DNA of 64,000 bases from Shewanella gelidimarina (lineage in GTDB: Bacteria > Pseudomonadota > Gammaproteobacteria > Enterobacterales > Shewanellaceae): the NCBI RefSeq assembly GCF_023283945.1, contig NZ_JAKIKW010000001.1, positions 360,807-424,806 on the forward strand, written 5' to 3'. The position numbers and the translations under genes were made by a program. The stretch's first letter is position 1, and the number at the start of each line of letters is the position of its first letter. This document shows positions 9,203 to 17,864 of the stretch, piece by piece. Under the pieces are notes generated by a model. That model saw only the letters and a list, made by a program, of their open reading frames with translations, was not told the origin of the DNA and ran no database searches.

Positions 9203-9919
9203 ATGAGTAGTCTTGCTGTTGGCATTGGTTGTTGTCTGGTTAGTGTCATTGCGTGTGTTTGGGGCCATCACCTTCAAGCTCGTCATCTCCAACGTTCTGA
9301 TCTAGCGAGCCAAGATATTTTGTCTACTGCTAAAGGAAGAGCAGTAAATGGAGCAGTGCCAACAGTAATCTCTTTAGTGATATTAATTGTACCTCTGGTG
9401 CTTTATAGCCAGTTAGGCCACTTTTCTGAGTGGGATAAAGGAGTAATAGACGACAACATTGATTATCTGATCGCCGCAGATATCAATAAAAATGCACGTA
9501 AAGTCAACGAGCAACCTAACAACGAAATTGCATTGTTAACTTTGGCTCAATCTTATGTCGATGGTGGGCTATATGCCCAGTCTGTTGCGACGCTAAATGA
9601 ACTACTTGCCGTTACTGGTGAGGATGCTCAAACCTTAGGGATGAAAGCGACTGCCATGTACTACCGTGATGGCCGCCAGATGAGCATCGAAACCCGTTTA
9701 GTTTTGGCTAGAGCGTTAGCCCTTGATGAATTTGAATCCCAAGCGCAATTACTGATCGCGACGGATGCTTATCTCAATCAAGAGTATGCCAAAGCGATTG
9801 AACATTGGCAGTTGTTACTCCGTAGCGACAGCCAGAGCTTTAATCGAGCCTCAATTAACAATGCAATTTTAAAAACCGAGCAAAAAATAGCTAATCGTTC
9901 AGTGACTGCATCTGAGTAA
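9203..9919 (+). CDS. CcmI/NrfG-like TPR cytochrome c biogenesis protein
   Basis: This 238-residue membrane protein has two N-terminal helices (about 3-20 and 50-68) joined by a cytoplasmic loop, then a periplasmic TPR domain (about 85-235). That is the layout of CcmI, which holds apocytochromes for haem ligation. The TPR part contains the typical NNEIALLTLAQSYVDGGLYAQSVATL block. Placed between the isomerase and SirC genes, it completes the dedicated maturation set together with the CcmF-, CcmH- and TlpA-like proteins of the minus arm. The assignment comes from architecture and context. Confidence 0.82.
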   Translation: MSSLAVGIGCCLVSVIACVWGHHLQARHLQRSDLASQDILSTAKGRAVNGAVPTVISLVILIVPLVLYSQLGHFSEWDKGVIDDNIDYLIAADINKNARKVNEQPNNEIALLTLAQSYVDGGLYAQSVATLNELLAVTGEDAQTLGMKATAMYYRDGRQMSIETRLVLARALALDEFESQAQLLIATDAYLNQEYAKAIEHWQLLLRSDSQSFNRASINNAILKTEQKIANRSVTASE

Positions 9920-9973
9920 AGTCACACCAATAGAGAATAGGTCGGCAATATAGCTGACTAGATGGAGGATGCT

Positions 9974-10678
9974 GTGAGTGAAAATATAGAGAGACGGAGG
10001 TTCCTTAAATGCTTAGGAGCCAGCTCTTTGATAATAGCGCCCTTAGGGTGCAGTTCAGTCAAAGAAGAGTCAGATGCAAACAAACCTCATTACGTGATGG
10101 TGTTTGATCAAAATAAATGTACTGGGTGCGGTGAATGTAAGGACGCATGTAATGTCGCAAATAATCTCCCTGATGGTAAGTCTCGCATGGTTATGGAGCA
10201 GTTATCAGGTGGTGTTGCGGGTGAAATATGTCCTCATTGCGGCAAAACAGAATGTAATTGCGAACGCAAATATGTGCGTGTTTCTTGTCAGCAATGTAAG
10301 AACGCTCCTTGTGTCACTGTTTGTCCGACGGGTGCAGCCCATAGAGATGAAAAGACTGGCATTGTGACTATGGATGCGTCGAAATGTGCTGGGTGTAAGT
10401 ACTGTATTGGTGCTTGTCCATACGATGCACGTTACATCAATAAAGAAACTGATGTCGCAGATAATTGTGATTTTTGTTTACACAGCAAGTTAGCCATTGG
10501 TGAACTTCCTGCTTGTGTGCAGCAGTGTCGATATGATGCGTTGATTTTCGGTGATGCTAACGATTCTACCTCTTATGTGAGTAAGTTATTAAGAGTGAAA
10601 GATTCGGTGCGGATTAAGCCAGGCTTTGGTACTGAACCAAGTTTGCGTTATATACCAGTTGTAAAGATAGGGGTATAG
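9974..10678 (+). CDS. sirC: SirC: Tat-exported four-cluster ferredoxin electron carrier
   Basis: This periplasmic iron-sulfur protein carries electrons from the quinol oxidase SirD towards SirA. It begins with a twin-arginine signal (ERRRFLK) and has cysteine groups for four [4Fe-4S] clusters: CTGCGECKDAC, the CPHCGKTEC/CQQCKNAPC region, CAGCKYCIGAC and the final CDFC/CVQQC pairing. It is of the NrfC/DmsB/PsrB type. An in-frame ATG exists at 9962, but GGAGG at 9964-9968 is ideally spaced for the GTG at 9974, which I take as the start. It sits two bases before sirD, as expected for an NrfC-NrfD pair. Confidence 0.93.
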   Translation: MSENIERRRFLKCLGASSLIIAPLGCSSVKEESDANKPHYVMVFDQNKCTGCGECKDACNVANNLPDGKSRMVMEQLSGGVAGEICPHCGKTECNCERKYVRVSCQQCKNAPCVTVCPTGAAHRDEKTGIVTMDASKCAGCKYCIGACPYDARYINKETDVADNCDFCLHSKLAIGELPACVQQCRYDALIFGDANDSTSYVSKLLRVKDSVRIKPGFGTEPSLRYIPVVKIGV

Positions 10679-10680
10679 CT

Positions 10681-11628
10681 ATGGATGGAACAATTGATTT
10701 TAGCATGGGGTTATCGGAAGGCGTTGCATGGCCTTGGCCTATTGCCGTTTATCTGTTTTTTGCAGGAATTTCGGGCGGGGCATTAACCTGTGCGATGGTT
10801 ATTCGCTTCTATAAAAATCAGACCGAAAATACACCTTTCTATAAAGCCGCAGCCGTGATCTCGTTTGTGACCATCAGTTTGGGCATGTTGTGTTTGGTCT
10901 TAGACTTAACCAACCCACTGTTCTTCTGGCGAATTTTGGTTTTTTATAACTTTAATTCAGTGATGTCTATAGGTGTTCTTGCGCTATCGGTTTATATCCC
11001 GTTGACGGCAGTCATTTCACTATTGGCATTAGAAGATGAGATCCGCAGCGTACCTGTACTGAAAATATTAGTGCCAATTATTGAAAAGTTGAAAGCTGTG
11101 CGCAAGCCGGCTGAAGTAATAGTGCTTATCCTGGCTTTGTCAGTATGTGCTTATACCGGCTTCCTAATTTCAGCACTTATCCGTTTTCCAATTATAAATA
11201 CATCAGTACTGCCGGCACTATTTATTGCCTCTGGGCTCTCAGCGGGTGCCGCAGCAGCGAAGATGGCGGCAGTGTCGATATTTAAGGGAGATCTACATAG
11301 TTCAGATATGAAGCTGCTTCACGGCGCTGAATGGCCAATTATGTTTGCTGAAATTATGTTTCTTTTCATGATAGCGACATCATTGTTGACAGGTAACGCC
11401 GGTGCCCAAAGTGCCTTTGCTGCTTTTCATTCAGGTGTTTGGGCTAATGTATTTTGGCTTGGTGTTGTTGGCGTCGGCTTTGTTGGGCCGATATTGCTTA
11501 ACTTTGCTACCAGTAAGTCGTTCAGCCATTCAGCGAAAGCCTTCTACGTTTCAGGTCTTTGCTCTGTGAGCGGTATGATGTGCTTACGTTTGTTTATTCT
11601 TTATGCTGGACAGCACTTTGCTATTTAG
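10681..11628 (+). CDS. sirD: SirD: NrfD/PsrC-like membrane menaquinol oxidase subunit
   Basis: This 315-residue integral membrane protein has about eight to nine helices of the NrfD/PolS family. The N-terminal WPWPIAVYLFFAGISGGA segment and the LDLTNPLFFWRILVFYNFNSVMSIGV stretch are typical of the quinol-binding helices. It oxidises menaquinol and passes electrons to SirC. Published work on Shewanella sulfite reduction found it menaquinone-dependent but CymA-independent, which fits this pair. It directly follows sirC with almost no gap. Confidence 0.92.
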   Translation: MDGTIDFSMGLSEGVAWPWPIAVYLFFAGISGGALTCAMVIRFYKNQTENTPFYKAAAVISFVTISLGMLCLVLDLTNPLFFWRILVFYNFNSVMSIGVLALSVYIPLTAVISLLALEDEIRSVPVLKILVPIIEKLKAVRKPAEVIVLILALSVCAYTGFLISALIRFPIINTSVLPALFIASGLSAGAAAAKMAAVSIFKGDLHSSDMKLLHGAEWPIMFAEIMFLFMIATSLLTGNAGAQSAFAAFHSGVWANVFWLGVVGVGFVGPILLNFATSKSFSHSAKAFYVSGLCSVSGMMCLRLFILYAGQHFAI

Positions 11629-11763
11629 CGGTAAAGAAATACGTGTTTGATAGGTGAGTAAGTCTGCGCTTATTGTATTGTCCCTGCAAGGTTACAATCA
11701 ATCGTAGACCGAAAGCTTATTGGATTAATCTGTTCTGCTTTCTTTAAGTTATTGGGGTTTTAA

Positions 11764-12252
11764 ATGAAAAAACTACTAGGCCTACTGCTATTAATGCCGT
11801 TGCTATTTGCCTGTAGTCAACAAGATAGTGAAGTTATGACTATCGCGGCTGTGCCTATTCATGAACATGACCGTTGCCATATGTGTGGCATGATGATCAA
11901 GAAATACCCTGGGCCTAAAGGCCAGGTACACCTAAAAGGACTGCAGGTGACGCCGAAGTTTTGTTCGACTCGAGACATGTTTAATTTTGCACTGCAAAGC
12001 GAAAACCAACGTCAAGTGACTGACCTTTTTGTGCATGATATGGCAAAAACGGATTGGGAATCGCCCGAAGACAGTGCCTTTATTGATGCTAAAACGGCAT
12101 GGTATGTCTATGGCGCGAGTAAAAAAGCGGTAATGGGCCCAGCAGTTGCTAGTTTTGGCACTAAAGAAGGCGCGGTTAAATTTGCTCAGGAGTTAGGCGG
12201 CATAGTGCTGAGTTATGACCAAATAGATACCCAGTTACTTGCAGGTGAGTAA
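11764..12252 (+). CDS. NosL-like copper-binding lipoprotein of the sir locus
   Basis: This 162-residue lipoprotein has signal MKKLLGLLLLMPLLFAC, with the lipobox cysteine at residue 17. The NosL core follows: CHMCGMMIKKYPGPKGQ at about 40-56 carries the Cu(I)-binding Cys/Met motif, and a conserved FCSTRDMFNF segment and an AWYVYGA segment come later. NosL delivers copper for NosZ. No nosZ is seen here, so this paralogue probably supplies the single copper of SirA. A 135-base gap separates it from sirD, leaving room for an internal promoter. Confidence 0.9.
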   Translation: MKKLLGLLLLMPLLFACSQQDSEVMTIAAVPIHEHDRCHMCGMMIKKYPGPKGQVHLKGLQVTPKFCSTRDMFNFALQSENQRQVTDLFVHDMAKTDWESPEDSAFIDAKTAWYVYGASKKAVMGPAVASFGTKEGAVKFAQELGGIVLSYDQIDTQLLAGE

Positions 12253-12272
12253 CCTTTATTAGGCTTATTTCA

Positions 12273-13604
12273 ATGTCAAAAATGGCTCATGTTATCGCCC
12301 TGATTACGACTATTGTAACCGTTGTGCTTAGCAATGCTGTGATGGCAGCAACATGGACAGTTAATAGTAACTCTGAGCTACGTGAGCAGTTACTTAGTGC
12401 TAACGCTGGGGATACCATAATACTGCAAGCTGCTAGTTACACTGGTAATTTCGAGATCACTAAAGCGCTAATGTTGCAAGGGTTAGAGGGGGCTGATATT
12501 GATGCTCTAGGCCATGGCAGTGCGATAAAAGTCAGTGCCAGCGATGTCGCGATAGAAGGTCTCAGCATTCGAAATTGGGGTGCCGATCTGTATGAAAGTG
12601 ATGCCGGTATTTGGATTGCTGAACATACGGGTAAGATCACCATTAACGACAATCGTTTAACGGGTGACGGCTTTGGGATCCGTGCGGACCATAGTCGAGA
12701 GTTGACCATTCGCCATAACCAAATATCAGGTAATCCCCTGCTGCACGTTCTTGATAGAGGTGACGGTATTTATCTCAATCGTGTTAAGCAGGCCGTCATT
12801 GAGTTCAATAAAATCGATCATGTCAGAGATGGCGTCTATATAGAGTCGAGTGAAGGCAGCTTAGTCGCGAACAACCGCTTTTATGAGCAGCAATATGGCA
12901 TTCATTATATGTATAGTGCGCAAGATGAAGCTTACGGTAATGTGAGCGAAAATGTGAGTGGTGGTTACGCGATCATGAGCTCAAAATCGATATATTTACA
13001 TCACAATCGAGCACAAAATGCCACTGAGTATGGCGTGCTATTAAACATCACCAATGGTGCCCGTATTGAGTTCAATGTGCTACGTAATATCCATAATCCC
13101 AATGGGCAGGCTGTCTTAGGTAATCAAGGCCGAGCCATGTTTATTTACGGCGCCTTAGATAATGAGATCCGTGGTAACGAGTTTGCGATGAGTGATATAG
13201 GGATTGCGATGGCCATGGGTGGAGAGAAAAACCGTATTTATGAGAACAACTTTATTAATAACCTTATTCAAGTGAAATACGTCGGCGATGAGCTGCTGCA
13301 GTGGAGCCGTGCGGGGCGCGGTAACTATTGGAGTGGCTATATGGGTTGGGATCATACTCAGGATGGCATTGGCGATCAGAGTTATCAGCCCAATGATTCA
13401 ATGGACAAACTGTTTTGGCGTTATCCTGAAGCCAAATTTTTACTGAACAGCCCCGTTGTTTCTCTTCTGCGTTGGGTCGAGTCGCAACTGACGGTATTCA
13501 CGGCCACAGGCATTAAAGATGATTACCCGCTAATGCAGCCGTTTCCGATCAATCATCCCGTTGAGTCAGAGATGTTCGAAAGTGAGTTTGTCTATGAACA
13601 GTAA
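12273..13604 (+). CDS. NosD-like periplasmic right-handed beta-helix copper-maturation protein
   Basis: This 443-residue secreted protein has a signal peptide (about 1-25, VMA-ATW) and a long parallel beta-helix made of repeated N-x-I/F units (for example RIEFNVLRNI, IYENNFINN), ending in the NosD tail YWSGYMGWDHTQDGIGDQSY. NosD works with NosF and NosY in loading copper or sulfur on NosZ. Here it is taken to serve SirA copper-site assembly. It begins 20 bases after the nosL-like gene and overlaps the ABC ATPase gene by 11 bases. The start may be at 12273 or at the second ATG, three codons later. Confidence 0.9.
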   Translation: MSKMAHVIALITTIVTVVLSNAVMAATWTVNSNSELREQLLSANAGDTIILQAASYTGNFEITKALMLQGLEGADIDALGHGSAIKVSASDVAIEGLSIRNWGADLYESDAGIWIAEHTGKITINDNRLTGDGFGIRADHSRELTIRHNQISGNPLLHVLDRGDGIYLNRVKQAVIEFNKIDHVRDGVYIESSEGSLVANNRFYEQQYGIHYMYSAQDEAYGNVSENVSGGYAIMSSKSIYLHHNRAQNATEYGVLLNITNGARIEFNVLRNIHNPNGQAVLGNQGRAMFIYGALDNEIRGNEFAMSDIGIAMAMGGEKNRIYENNFINNLIQVKYVGDELLQWSRAGRGNYWSGYMGWDHTQDGIGDQSYQPNDSMDKLFWRYPEAKFLLNSPVVSLLRWVESQLTVFTATGIKDDYPLMQPFPINHPVESEMFESEFVYEQ

Positions 13605-14589
13605 TACGAGTCCAACTTATAATATCCCAGTGGTCAACGTTGAACATGTGGGGTTGCGCTTTGGTGATGTAGAGGTATTACATGACATCAATCTGGATGT
13701 GTATCAAGGGCAAACGTTAGCATTGCTCGGCCACAATGGTGCGGGAAAATCGAGCCTGATAAAGTTGATTTTAGGCTTGATTAAGCCCACTACGGGTCAG
13801 TTAACAGTGCAGGGTGGGCGAGCGTCATATCAGCCTGTAAATCTGGGTTATCTGCCAGAAGATGTCAGCTTCTATGACAAGTTAACGGGCTGGGAGGTGC
13901 TTAGCTATTTTGCCGCACTTAAAGGGGTAAAAGCCCCACGGGTTAAGCAACTTATAGCTGAGTTTGAATTGGAATACGCACAGCATCGACCGTTGAAAAC
14001 CTACTCAAAAGGGATGAAGCAACGACTTGGCGTAGCTCAGGCTATTTTGTCACAGCCTGATATTTTATTGCTGGATGAACCCACCGTTGGGCTAGACCCG
14101 CAGGCCTCACAGTTTTTGTATCAAAAGATAGCGTCGCTTAAACAACAGGGCTGTGCAGTGATTGTATGTACTCATGAACTGTCAATCGTAGAGAAGCATC
14201 TCGATAGTGCTCTCCTGCTGGCGGGTGGACGTCGAGTGGCTTCTGGAACGCTCGATGATCTGCGCCATGCAAGTGGCTTAAAGACTCAAATTAAGCTGCC
14301 AAACTTCACCGATAAAGTGCAGGGCGATGGTTATTTACAGTCTTTACGTCATGGACAAGCGTTATTAGTGGCTAGCGATGAACGCAAAGCCGTTATTGAA
14401 TATCTGGTTCAACAAAAGTCTTGTACTGATTTCAGCGTTATCGACCCGAGTTTAGAGGCTATTTATCATCACTTTATGCAGCAGCAACCTTTGAATCCGT
14501 TACCATCTGATATTGCCGTGGCGACTATACCCAGAAAAGGTTGGTTGCAGTCTTTATTTAGCCCTATAGCACGTCAGAGCCAATTATGA
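13594..14589 (+). CDS. NosF-like ABC transporter ATPase of the sir locus
   Basis: This is the cytoplasmic ATPase of the NosFY-type transporter. Walker A is GHNGAGKSS, the Q-loop region follows, the signature is YSKGMKQRLGVAQ, Walker B is ILLLDEPTVGLDP and the H-loop is CTHE. A C-terminal region of about 100 residues follows the ATPase domain, as in NosF. The ATG at 13594 is chosen over an upstream in-frame TTG because the resulting 11-base overlap with the NosD-like gene and the conserved N-terminus are more natural. It overlaps the permease gene by ATGA. Confidence 0.9.
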   Translation: MNSNTSPTYNIPVVNVEHVGLRFGDVEVLHDINLDVYQGQTLALLGHNGAGKSSLIKLILGLIKPTTGQLTVQGGRASYQPVNLGYLPEDVSFYDKLTGWEVLSYFAALKGVKAPRVKQLIAEFELEYAQHRPLKTYSKGMKQRLGVAQAILSQPDILLLDEPTVGLDPQASQFLYQKIASLKQQGCAVIVCTHELSIVEKHLDSALLLAGGRRVASGTLDDLRHASGLKTQIKLPNFTDKVQGDGYLQSLRHGQALLVASDERKAVIEYLVQQKSCTDFSVIDPSLEAIYHHFMQQQPLNPLPSDIAVATIPRKGWLQSLFSPIARQSQL

Positions 14590-15431
14590 ATAGCACACTG
14601 TTAACTTCGCCTATCCTGGTCATTGCTTACAAAGAGCTACGCGATAGTTTGCGTAATCGTTGGATATTATTTATGGGCAGTATATTCATGTTGCTGTCTT
14701 TATCGGTCACGTTTGCGGGGAGAGCAGTCACAGGAGAGTTGGCTTTACCTCCACTGGCCAACTTAATGTCGAGTCTATCGACCACTTCGGTGTTTATTAT
14801 CCCTTTAGCGGCGATTTTGCTCAGTTACGACAGTTTTGTCGGTGAGCAAGAGGCCGGCACATTATTGTTGTTACTGTCATACCCTATCAGCCGTACACAG
14901 ATACTCATAGGTAAGCTATTAGGCCATAGTTTGGTGATGTTCATCACCACCAGTTGCGCTTTTGGCTCGACGGCAGTGCTATTGCTTACTTTTGGTAGCC
15001 AATACTCAGTGGTTGAAGTGGTGAGCGTTTTTGGGCAGTTTATCATCAGCAGTAATTTATTAGCGCTGACTTTTATCTTGCTGGGTTATATCGTTAGCTT
15101 GCGCGCGACAGAGAAAGCTAAGGCGGTCGCTGGGCTATTGTTTGTTTGGTTCATATTGGTATTAATTTATGATCTGCTGCTGCTCACGGTATTGGTCTCC
15201 GATGTGGCGTTTATGGATAAGCAGCTGTTGAATATTTTGATTGCACTGAACCCGACTGATCTTTATCGAGCGATTAACTTAGTGTCTGTTGGTACGGAAA
15301 GTACCGGTGCGGCGTTTTCAATGTTCGGCGATATCGATTGGGGGATGTCGGTGATGTATTCGTTAATGTTGGTCTGGATCTGTGCTCTGGTTGTTATTTC
15401 TCAAAGTATTTTTAGTCGTAAGCCGTTATAA
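14586..15431 (+). CDS. NosY-like ABC transporter permease of the sir locus
   Basis: This 281-residue ABC-2 type permease has six hydrophobic segments and opens with the family pattern of an N-terminal YKELRDSLRNRW motif. It also has the FVGEQEAGTLLLLLSYPISRTQILIGK loop of NosY proteins. It pairs with the preceding ATPase through a 4-base ATGA overlap and is the last gene of the plus arm. An 18-base palindrome (ATAAAGGA/TCCTTTAT) covers its stop codon, but no clear terminator follows. Confidence 0.9.
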   Translation: MNSTLLTSPILVIAYKELRDSLRNRWILFMGSIFMLLSLSVTFAGRAVTGELALPPLANLMSSLSTTSVFIIPLAAILLSYDSFVGEQEAGTLLLLLSYPISRTQILIGKLLGHSLVMFITTSCAFGSTAVLLLTFGSQYSVVEVVSVFGQFIISSNLLALTFILLGYIVSLRATEKAKAVAGLLFVWFILVLIYDLLLLTVLVSDVAFMDKQLLNILIALNPTDLYRAINLVSVGTESTGAAFSMFGDIDWGMSVMYSLMLVWICALVVISQSIFSRKPL

Positions 15432-15661
15432 AGGATTTCCTTTATCTAGTTTAAATGTGGCATGATGGCGCAAAATTAGAGAGTGCTAAACCTGATTGTT
15501 CATAAATGTTTTTCATTTTGTGAATAATGACATACCGCAATTAACTGGAACACTTAATTGAGATTTTTGTCACAATAGCAATTTATTTCTATCACTATAA
15601 TTTGTGGCAATGTGGGGGTTAAATTAGCTCGCTCAAATGACTAAATTTTAAGAGGTTAATC
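15432..15661. promoter_or_regulatory. Leader region of the ToxR-like regulator
   Basis: This 230-bp AT-rich gap contains a perfect inverted repeat, CAATTAA at 15538..15544 and TTAATTG at 15554..15560, which could be an operator. AGAGG at 15651..15655 supports translation from the TTG at 15662. Confidence 0.35.
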
Positions 15662-16966
15662 TTGCTAAAAGTTACTCCATATCTGGAGCTCGACCAGCAG
15701 GCAAAGCAACTGGTGGATCGTGCTAATAATACGATGATCAGCCTGACGTTTTCAGAATCTGCCGTTTTATATCAATTGTTGATTGCTGATAGCGTATGTG
15801 GAAAAGAGGCATTACTCGATGCCGGTTGGCCCGATCGTGTCGTTGCTGCCACTTCTTTAACGCAATGCGTTAGCACCCTGCGTAAAAAACTAGAAGCCTA
15901 TCCAGAAGTACAGCTTAAAACCGTGGCTCGCCGTGGCTATGAGCTATACGTATCTAAGCGGTCGCATATTAAAATGCTGGCAGTGAATGACGCTGAATCG
16001 ATAAAAACAGCGCTTATAGATGTTCCTATGATGGTCAAAATCGGCGGGATTTTAGTGTTGTTGTTATTTATATTGTGGTCTTGGTATACCAGCGACTATC
16101 ACAGTGCGGTTAAGAACAGCAGTTTGTGGAATACGGATAAAAAAGTGGCATTAAATATCGGTGGCACCAAAGAGATTATACCGATGTTTTATCAAAGCAA
16201 TGTTGAGTATTTGCATCCGTCGATGTGGCAAAAGCATTTGGCCCCTGAAAGTAACCATTTAGCCAATTTTGAAGGTTTCGAAGGTTATGTTGCCACTGAT
16301 GGCGATAACTATTCAATGGCGATCTGCCCCAACGTTATTGATGGTGAATGTGCAGGCCATAACTTGATGAACATCACCGCGATTGATCGTAATCCTGCAG
16401 GGCTCGACATCAGCCATTTTTCTGAGCTTGCTGAGCGGCTTGAGAAGCGGATCCGTTATAATAGGATTATTATTCCCCACAATGACAATGACAATGACAA
16501 TGACAATGACAATGAAGTGGGCGACATCACCGAGCACCACTATCATGCTGATGTCTACTTCCCGGTGGCGGGGGAGCTACTGGTGCGCTCAGATCTCAGT
16601 TTGTCATTGATCTATGAAGACGATAATAGCGGGCAATTTTACTCCGCAACTTGTATTACCGATGAAGACTGCCTAACGACGCCGATTAAGTACAAGGTGC
16701 GCGGTACGTTTAAGCAATATGAGCAAAAGATTAATGATTTAACGGTTGATGTGTTTCAAGTCAAAGTGAGTCAAAAAGAGTTTATTAAACCTGAAGTTGT
16801 TAGCCCGTCAGCGATGAATTTTTATCGAGCGATTAGAAAGCACGACATTACCGATGACGTGTTGTATTTTTATCGGGTGCATACCGATGAGAAGAGTGCC
16901 GTGTGGATTTCACCGATATTGGGCAGCATTGTCGCTTGGTATAAGTATGATCAGGTGAGGATCTAA
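15662..16966 (+). CDS. ToxR/CadC-like membrane-bound winged-helix regulator
   Basis: This 434-residue protein has an N-terminal OmpR/PhoB-type winged helix (about 5-100; the LRKKLEAYPEVQLKTVARRGYEL recognition region is diagnostic), one membrane helix (about 123-143) and a periplasmic domain of about 290 residues that I do not recognise. This layout lets it sense periplasmic signals and bind DNA directly. Translation most likely begins at a TTG preceded by AGAGG with 6-base spacing. In the periplasmic part lies a run of alternating Asn-Asp encoded by five perfect AATGAC repeats. Its position after the sir arm makes it a candidate regulator of sulfite respiration, by inference only. Confidence 0.82.
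   Translation: MLKVTPYLELDQQAKQLVDRANNTMISLTFSESAVLYQLLIADSVCGKEALLDAGWPDRVVAATSLTQCVSTLRKKLEAYPEVQLKTVARRGYELYVSKRSHIKMLAVNDAESIKTALIDVPMMVKIGGILVLLLFILWSWYTSDYHSAVKNSSLWNTDKKVALNIGGTKEIIPMFYQSNVEYLHPSMWQKHLAPESNHLANFEGFEGYVATDGDNYSMAICPNVIDGECAGHNLMNITAIDRNPAGLDISHFSELAERLEKRIRYNRIIIPHNDNDNDNDNDNEVGDITEHHYHADVYFPVAGELLVRSDLSLSLIYEDDNSGQFYSATCITDEDCLTTPIKYKVRGTFKQYEQKINDLTVDVFQVKVSQKEFIKPEVVSPSAMNFYRAIRKHDITDDVLYFYRVHTDEKSAVWISPILGSIVAWYKYDQVRI
16481..16514 (+). repeat. In-frame hexanucleotide microsatellite
   Basis: Five perfect copies of AATGAC (16481..16510) and a partial sixth encode (Asn-Asp)n in the periplasmic domain of the ToxR-like regulator. Since the unit is 6 bp, copy changes would alter the linker length without a frameshift. 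Confidence 0.9.
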
Positions 16967-17000
16967 CAACAGCTGTTCTAGTGGAAAAATCTGCAAAAAA

Positions 17001-17032
17001 TAGGGCGCTCAATAATGAATATGAGTGCCCTA
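17001..17032 (-). terminator. Rho-independent terminator, mainly for fre
   Basis: TAGGGCGCTCA pairs with TGAGTGCCCTA (11 bp, one G-U pair). An A-run at about 16995..17000 gives a T-tract on the minus strand, so it best terminates fre. It may also serve the regulator gene on the plus strand. Confidence 0.7.
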
Positions 17033-17078
17033 TTAGTGTTTGATGTGATTTAAACTGAACTCAGATTAATGGGGACAG

Positions 17079-17789
17079 TTATTTAATAAATGCGAATGCA
17101 TCACCGTATAGATGGTCTTCTTCAACCCCCATGCTACGGAACACTTCTCGCGCTGCACCGACCATATCAAACCGACCTGCAATATAGATGTCGTAGCCAT
17201 TAAGGCTAACAAAATCAGTTTTTAGTTGCTCTAACAAGTTAGCTTGTTTGCCGTTCCAGTCGCTAGGAGCCTCTTCAACCACGGGCACAAAGTGCAACCA
17301 AGGGTGTGCATCATGCCACTCACGAGCAATCGATTCATAGTACATCGCATCAATGGTGCGGCAACCCCAATACAGTGTGGTCTCAATCTCTTGTCCGAGT
17401 GCTATCTGATGCTCAACAATACTCTTGATGTAAGAGAATCCAGTCCCACCAGCAATCAGTAAACGTGGGCGCAGACTGTCATGGCGTAAATGAGCATCAC
17501 CACCGGGTATTTCAATCTCAATTGTACTGTTATTCGCTAAGCAGTCTTTAAGGCGTTCAACCACTTGCATTGGATAGCTCTCGCTAACCGCGGCACCAAT
17601 GTGAAGCTCTAAGTGCTGGCTATCTGGCGCTGAAGCGATAGAGAAAGGACGCTTGTCGGTCTCTCCCATCACGACGCAAAGATATTGGCCAGCTTTGAAA
17701 TCAAAGGCGACAGCAGACTTTAAAATAACCTGAAATACCGCATCATTAAACGGTGCGACTTTTTCAATTGTACAACTAATGGTGTTCAT
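17079..17789 (-). CDS. fre: NAD(P)H-flavin reductase
   Basis: This 236-residue cytosolic enzyme reduces free flavins with NAD(P)H. The ferredoxin-reductase fold is clear: the flavin-binding RPFSIASAP at about 52-60, the nucleotide-binding LIAGGTGFSYIKSIVEH at about 110-126, YWGCR near 140, and the C-terminal D-IYIAGRFDMVGAAREVF. Length equals that of E. coli Fre. It lies just downstream of ubiD on the same strand, the classic ubiD-fre order in gammaproteobacteria. Reduced flavin may serve the prenyl-FMN-dependent UbiD system or ferric reduction. Confidence 0.93.
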   Translation of the reverse strand: MNTISCTIEKVAPFNDAVFQVILKSAVAFDFKAGQYLCVVMGETDKRPFSIASAPDSQHLELHIGAAVSESYPMQVVERLKDCLANNSTIEIEIPGGDAHLRHDSLRPRLLIAGGTGFSYIKSIVEHQIALGQEIETTLYWGCRTIDAMYYESIAREWHDAHPWLHFVPVVEEAPSDWNGKQANLLEQLKTDFVSLNGYDIYIAGRFDMVGAAREVFRSMGVEEDHLYGDAFAFIK

Positions 17790-17864
17790 CTTTAATCCTT
17801 GATGAGCCTCTCTTTGGAAGCTTATTCAATATATATTTTGCGTATTGCCTAAGGCTATATCGCG

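Noticed and set aside
13561..13593. Upstream TTG start for the NosF-like ATPase
   Set aside because: The ATG at 13594 gives the family N-terminus and a natural short overlap.
11764..15431. NosLDFY genes as part of nitrous oxide reduction
   Set aside because: No nosZ or nosR is present, and the genes are embedded in the sir operon, so copper supply to SirA is more likely.
15428..15445. Palindrome over the NosY-like stop codon as a terminator
   Set aside because: The two-base centre and AT-rich arms make a stable RNA hairpin unlikely.
16481..16514. The AATGAC repeats as an on/off phase-variation switch
   Set aside because: The unit is six bases, so slippage keeps the reading frame.
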